Positions 62,166 through 64,000 of a DNA stretch of 64,000 nt are shown here, piece after piece. The notes beneath the pieces were generated by a model. That model saw only the letters and a list, made by a program, of their open reading frames with translations. It ran no database searches and was not told where the DNA came from. The stretch's first letter is position 1. Every line of letters starts with the position of its first letter. The stretch is from assembly GCA_965247255.1 (NCBI GenBank), contig CBDFGS010000013.1, forward strand, positions 372,001-436,000. Direction: 5' to 3'. The stretch comes from CBDFGS01 sp965247255. Lineage in GTDB: Bacteria > Chloroflexota > Dehalococcoidia > Lucifugimonadales > CAUZJF01. The position numbers and the translations under genes were made by a program.

Positions 62166-63290
62166 TTAGGGGAGGACCGGTGTGCCTGGGACCTGAGAGA
62201 GCTTGATGAAATACCCGGCCAAGCGGCTGATCGCGAACGGGCCGGTCGCTCCCGGGAGCCATCCGTCGAATCCCTGAGAGCCGCCGACGCCCCACCGCTG
62301 GACTGAGTCTACGACGCCTCCCGCTACCTGAATTAGTCCCGAGAGCGTCCCGGCGTCGTGGCCGCCCGCCGGCGTCGAGTAGGGCACGCCGACCAGGTTG
62401 AATCCCGGCACCAGGAAATCGAGAGGGGCGCTCTGATTGCATGGGACCCCGGTGACGCCCACGCTCCCGCTGCCCGGGATGGCGGAGAGCTTGACGAAGT
62501 AGCCGTGCCCCGGCTGGAGGAGAAAGGGGTTGGAAGAGCCCGGTAGCCAGCCATCGAATCCCTGCGCTCCGCCGACGCCCCACCGCTGGACCGAGTCCAC
62601 TACGCCACCCTGAGCGGCGATCACGTCGGCCAGGTCCTTGGCGCTTAATGGCTCGTCGCACCCCACCGGGAGGGACATCAGATTGAAGCCAACCACCACA
62701 GGTATTTCCACGGTCTCCTCGAGAGGCACGCCACCGCAGAGCACGATACTGTCCCCGCCGCTCTGGCTCAGGATCTCCTCGCCCGTGGCGTTCGCCAGTA
62801 CCGGGGAGCTGATGTCCAGTGGGCTGCGGCCTTTGGCCTTGCAGAAGACCATCATCTGGGCTACGTCGCCGGCGCCGCCGGAAGGGGCGGCGGGGCTGAG
62901 AAGCGTGGATGCGAAGAGGAGCGTGCCCGAGGCGTTGTCGATGCCGAAGTGCTTGAAGAACCCGCCCGCCTGGTCCTCCTGTCCGTTGCCGCTCAGCAGC
63001 GGCCCCGGGCCGGCGAACAGGATGGACAGCACCGCGGGGTTGAATCGGACTTCGAACTGCGCCCCGTAAATCGCTTCGGCGCTGGAAGTCGCGTCGACCA
63101 TTACGGTGGCGCTCTGCCCGATGTCGAGCTGCACGACCGCCGGGCGTAGGCCGACCTGGACCATCATCGCCGCCCCCGGTTGGACGGCAGGCTGTGCGAA
63201 GGGCATGGGGAGTCGCCCGGACGCCGCTGCCAGTGCCACGACGAGAAGCGCTAGAGCGCCTGCCGCGGCGGCCACCGTGATCTTCCGCAT
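62166..63290 (-). CDS. Secreted cohesin-like protein with two C-terminal repeats
   Basis: A 374-residue exported protein with a signal sequence (RKITVAAAAGALALLVVALAAAS). Residues about 45-185 have the cohesin-like pattern DIGQSATVMVDATSSAEAIYGAQFEVRFNPAVLSI. The C-terminal half consists of two homologous modules of about 80 residues, each with GFNLMSLP or GFNLVGVP at the start, GGVVDSVQRWGVGG, then QGFDGWLPG and a final GYFVKLS or GYFIKLS. No dockerin is present. Paired cysteines (for example SLPVGC and GVPC) may form disulfides. The start is ATG 63290 with AAGGC upstream. The ligand is unknown. Confidence 0.65.
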   Translation of the reverse strand: MRKITVAAAAGALALLVVALAAASGRLPMPFAQPAVQPGAAMMVQVGLRPAVVQLDIGQSATVMVDATSSAEAIYGAQFEVRFNPAVLSILFAGPGPLLSGNGQEDQAGGFFKHFGIDNASGTLLFASTLLSPAAPSGGAGDVAQMMVFCKAKGRSPLDISSPVLANATGEEILSQSGGDSIVLCGGVPLEETVEIPVVVGFNLMSLPVGCDEPLSAKDLADVIAAQGGVVDSVQRWGVGGAQGFDGWLPGSSNPFLLQPGHGYFVKLSAIPGSGSVGVTGVPCNQSAPLDFLVPGFNLVGVPYSTPAGGHDAGTLSGLIQVAGGVVDSVQRWGVGGSQGFDGWLPGATGPFAISRLAGYFIKLSQVPGTPVLP

Positions 63291-63406
63291 GCCGAGCCTT
63301 ACGATCAAAACCGAACTCTCGCTTTTCTAGCCCCTCGTCCGCGTCTCATATCCGGCCGGACAAGAGACGCGATCCCCGGGACCGTCTAACTGGGACCTCG
63401 ACTTGG

Positions 63407-64000
63407 TCACTGGAAGTCGAGCTCCCGCACGATGTTATTTGCCCCTGTGCCAATGTCGCCGCCTTGGATGCCGCCGGCATCTATGTCGACTGCCTTAAGG
63501 TTCAGCGGTCGGACACGCAAGTCATCATCGCCTTCGTCGAGGTCTTCTTGCTTGGAGACCCCCCGGGCAGGAGCCTGGACAACGGGCTCGGTGAACCACA
63601 CTTGGAGGGTATCGTCGGACCCCTCTACGGTATCGTCGAGTCCCTCTGGGGGTATATCAGCGCCGCCACACAAGCTGCCGCCGCCTGTCCCTCCAAACGT
63701 GACGTCGAGCTCCGCCATCCTTGCGGCGGTTCCTGGACTCTGTGACGCCTCAAACGCCCTTGTGTCTGATTCCCCCACTTGGCGCTCGTTGCGGCCGAAA
63801 GCGGCCCAGTTCACATTTCGCAGGTCTCCGCCGCCCCCTCCAACTGCGGGGGAACCGGAGGGTCTCTCGTCTCCGGGATCGATGGCGGGATACAAGGCGG
63901 GGCCAAAGGCGTCGGTGGGGCACACGGTAGTCCCGACGCCATTTGCGCCGGGGTTATAGGGACCCAGAATATTCAGGAGTGGAGCATTACTCAAAGCAGC
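63407..64000 (-). CDS. Unknown protein, N-terminus outside the window
   Basis: A frame of at least 198 codons that is open to the right edge; the usual annotated start at TTG 63994 is probably internal. The product is Gly/Asp-rich (AVGGGGGDLRNVNW, FGGTGGGSLCGG) and ends in a low-complexity acidic region, then AGGIQGGDIGTGANNIVRELDF. Such composition suggests an extracellular or surface protein, with no recognised domain. It lies 98 nt upstream of the cohesin-like gene on the same strand. Confidence 0.5.
   Translation of the reverse strand, partial: AALSNAPLLNILGPYNPGANGVGTTVCPTDAFGPALYPAIDPGDERPSGSPAVGGGGGDLRNVNWAAFGRNERQVGESDTRAFEASQSPGTAARMAELDVTFGGTGGGSLCGGADIPPEGLDDTVEGSDDTLQVWFTEPVVQAPARGVSKQEDLDEGDDDLRVRPLNLKAVDIDAGGIQGGDIGTGANNIVRELDFQ

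Overview
The window is a high-GC bacterial chromosome segment with mostly minus-strand genes and frequent TTG/GTG starts. The gene mix points to Chloroflexota, most likely a Dehalococcoidia/SAR202-type lineage. It combines an aerobic caa3-type oxidase, a UPF0182 membrane protein, and scattered catabolic genes (phosphotriesterase-like, enolase superfamily, dihydrodipicolinate-synthase-like, sugar isomerase). It also carries GC-rich interspersed palindromes of a kind common in that phylum. This placement is inferred from gene content only.

Layout. 0-10.6 kb: partial phosphotriesterase-like gene, MOSC protein, DUF3500 protein, FG-GAP/ASPIC protein, sugar-type catabolic genes, a surface protein with MgtE_N-like, PGF-pre-PGF-like and CARDB-like regions, and an M48 protease. 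10.8-12.5 kb: an apparently intact IS1380-family element with 19-bp terminal inverted repeats. 12.6-15.3 kb: three minus-strand genes, a receiver-like protein and two coiled-coil proteins that end in a cysteine-less IscA-like domain. 15.6-27 kb: hemL, then an arginine operon (argJ-argB-UPF0182-argD-argG-argH) ending in rpe. 27-36 kb: RidA, an enolase-superfamily enzyme, an ABM-like protein, ubiE, nnrDE, acpS, a MetF-like reductase, an orphan histidine kinase and folD. 36-39.4 kb: GT39-like membrane glycosyltransferase, a probable selenoprotein (SelW-like, CxxU) missed by standard translation, and a 2-hydroxyacid dehydrogenase. 39.4-51 kb: nitrogen assimilation (amtB, two class-I glutamine synthetases, tandem-GNAT protein, gltB, gltD), with a four-half-site direct-repeat operator upstream of amtB. 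51-59 kb: rnc, then ctaA-ctaB-ctaC-ctaD-ctaE-ctaF-ctaG plus a small membrane protein, with a good promoter upstream of ctaA. 59.4-61.3 kb: tRNA-Lys(CTT) followed by a 1.8-kb AT-richer insertion bounded by a 37-bp copy of the tRNA 3' end. 61.3-64 kb: a P-loop kinase-like protein, a secreted cohesin-like protein and a partial unknown gene.

The genes fit an aerobic heterotroph that synthesises heme A and arginine and takes up and assimilates ammonium. The most unusual items are the SelW-like selenoprotein, the coiled-coil/IscA-like gene pair, the tRNA-Lys mini-island with its SRPBCC-membrane-winged-helix protein, and the nitrogen-type operator.
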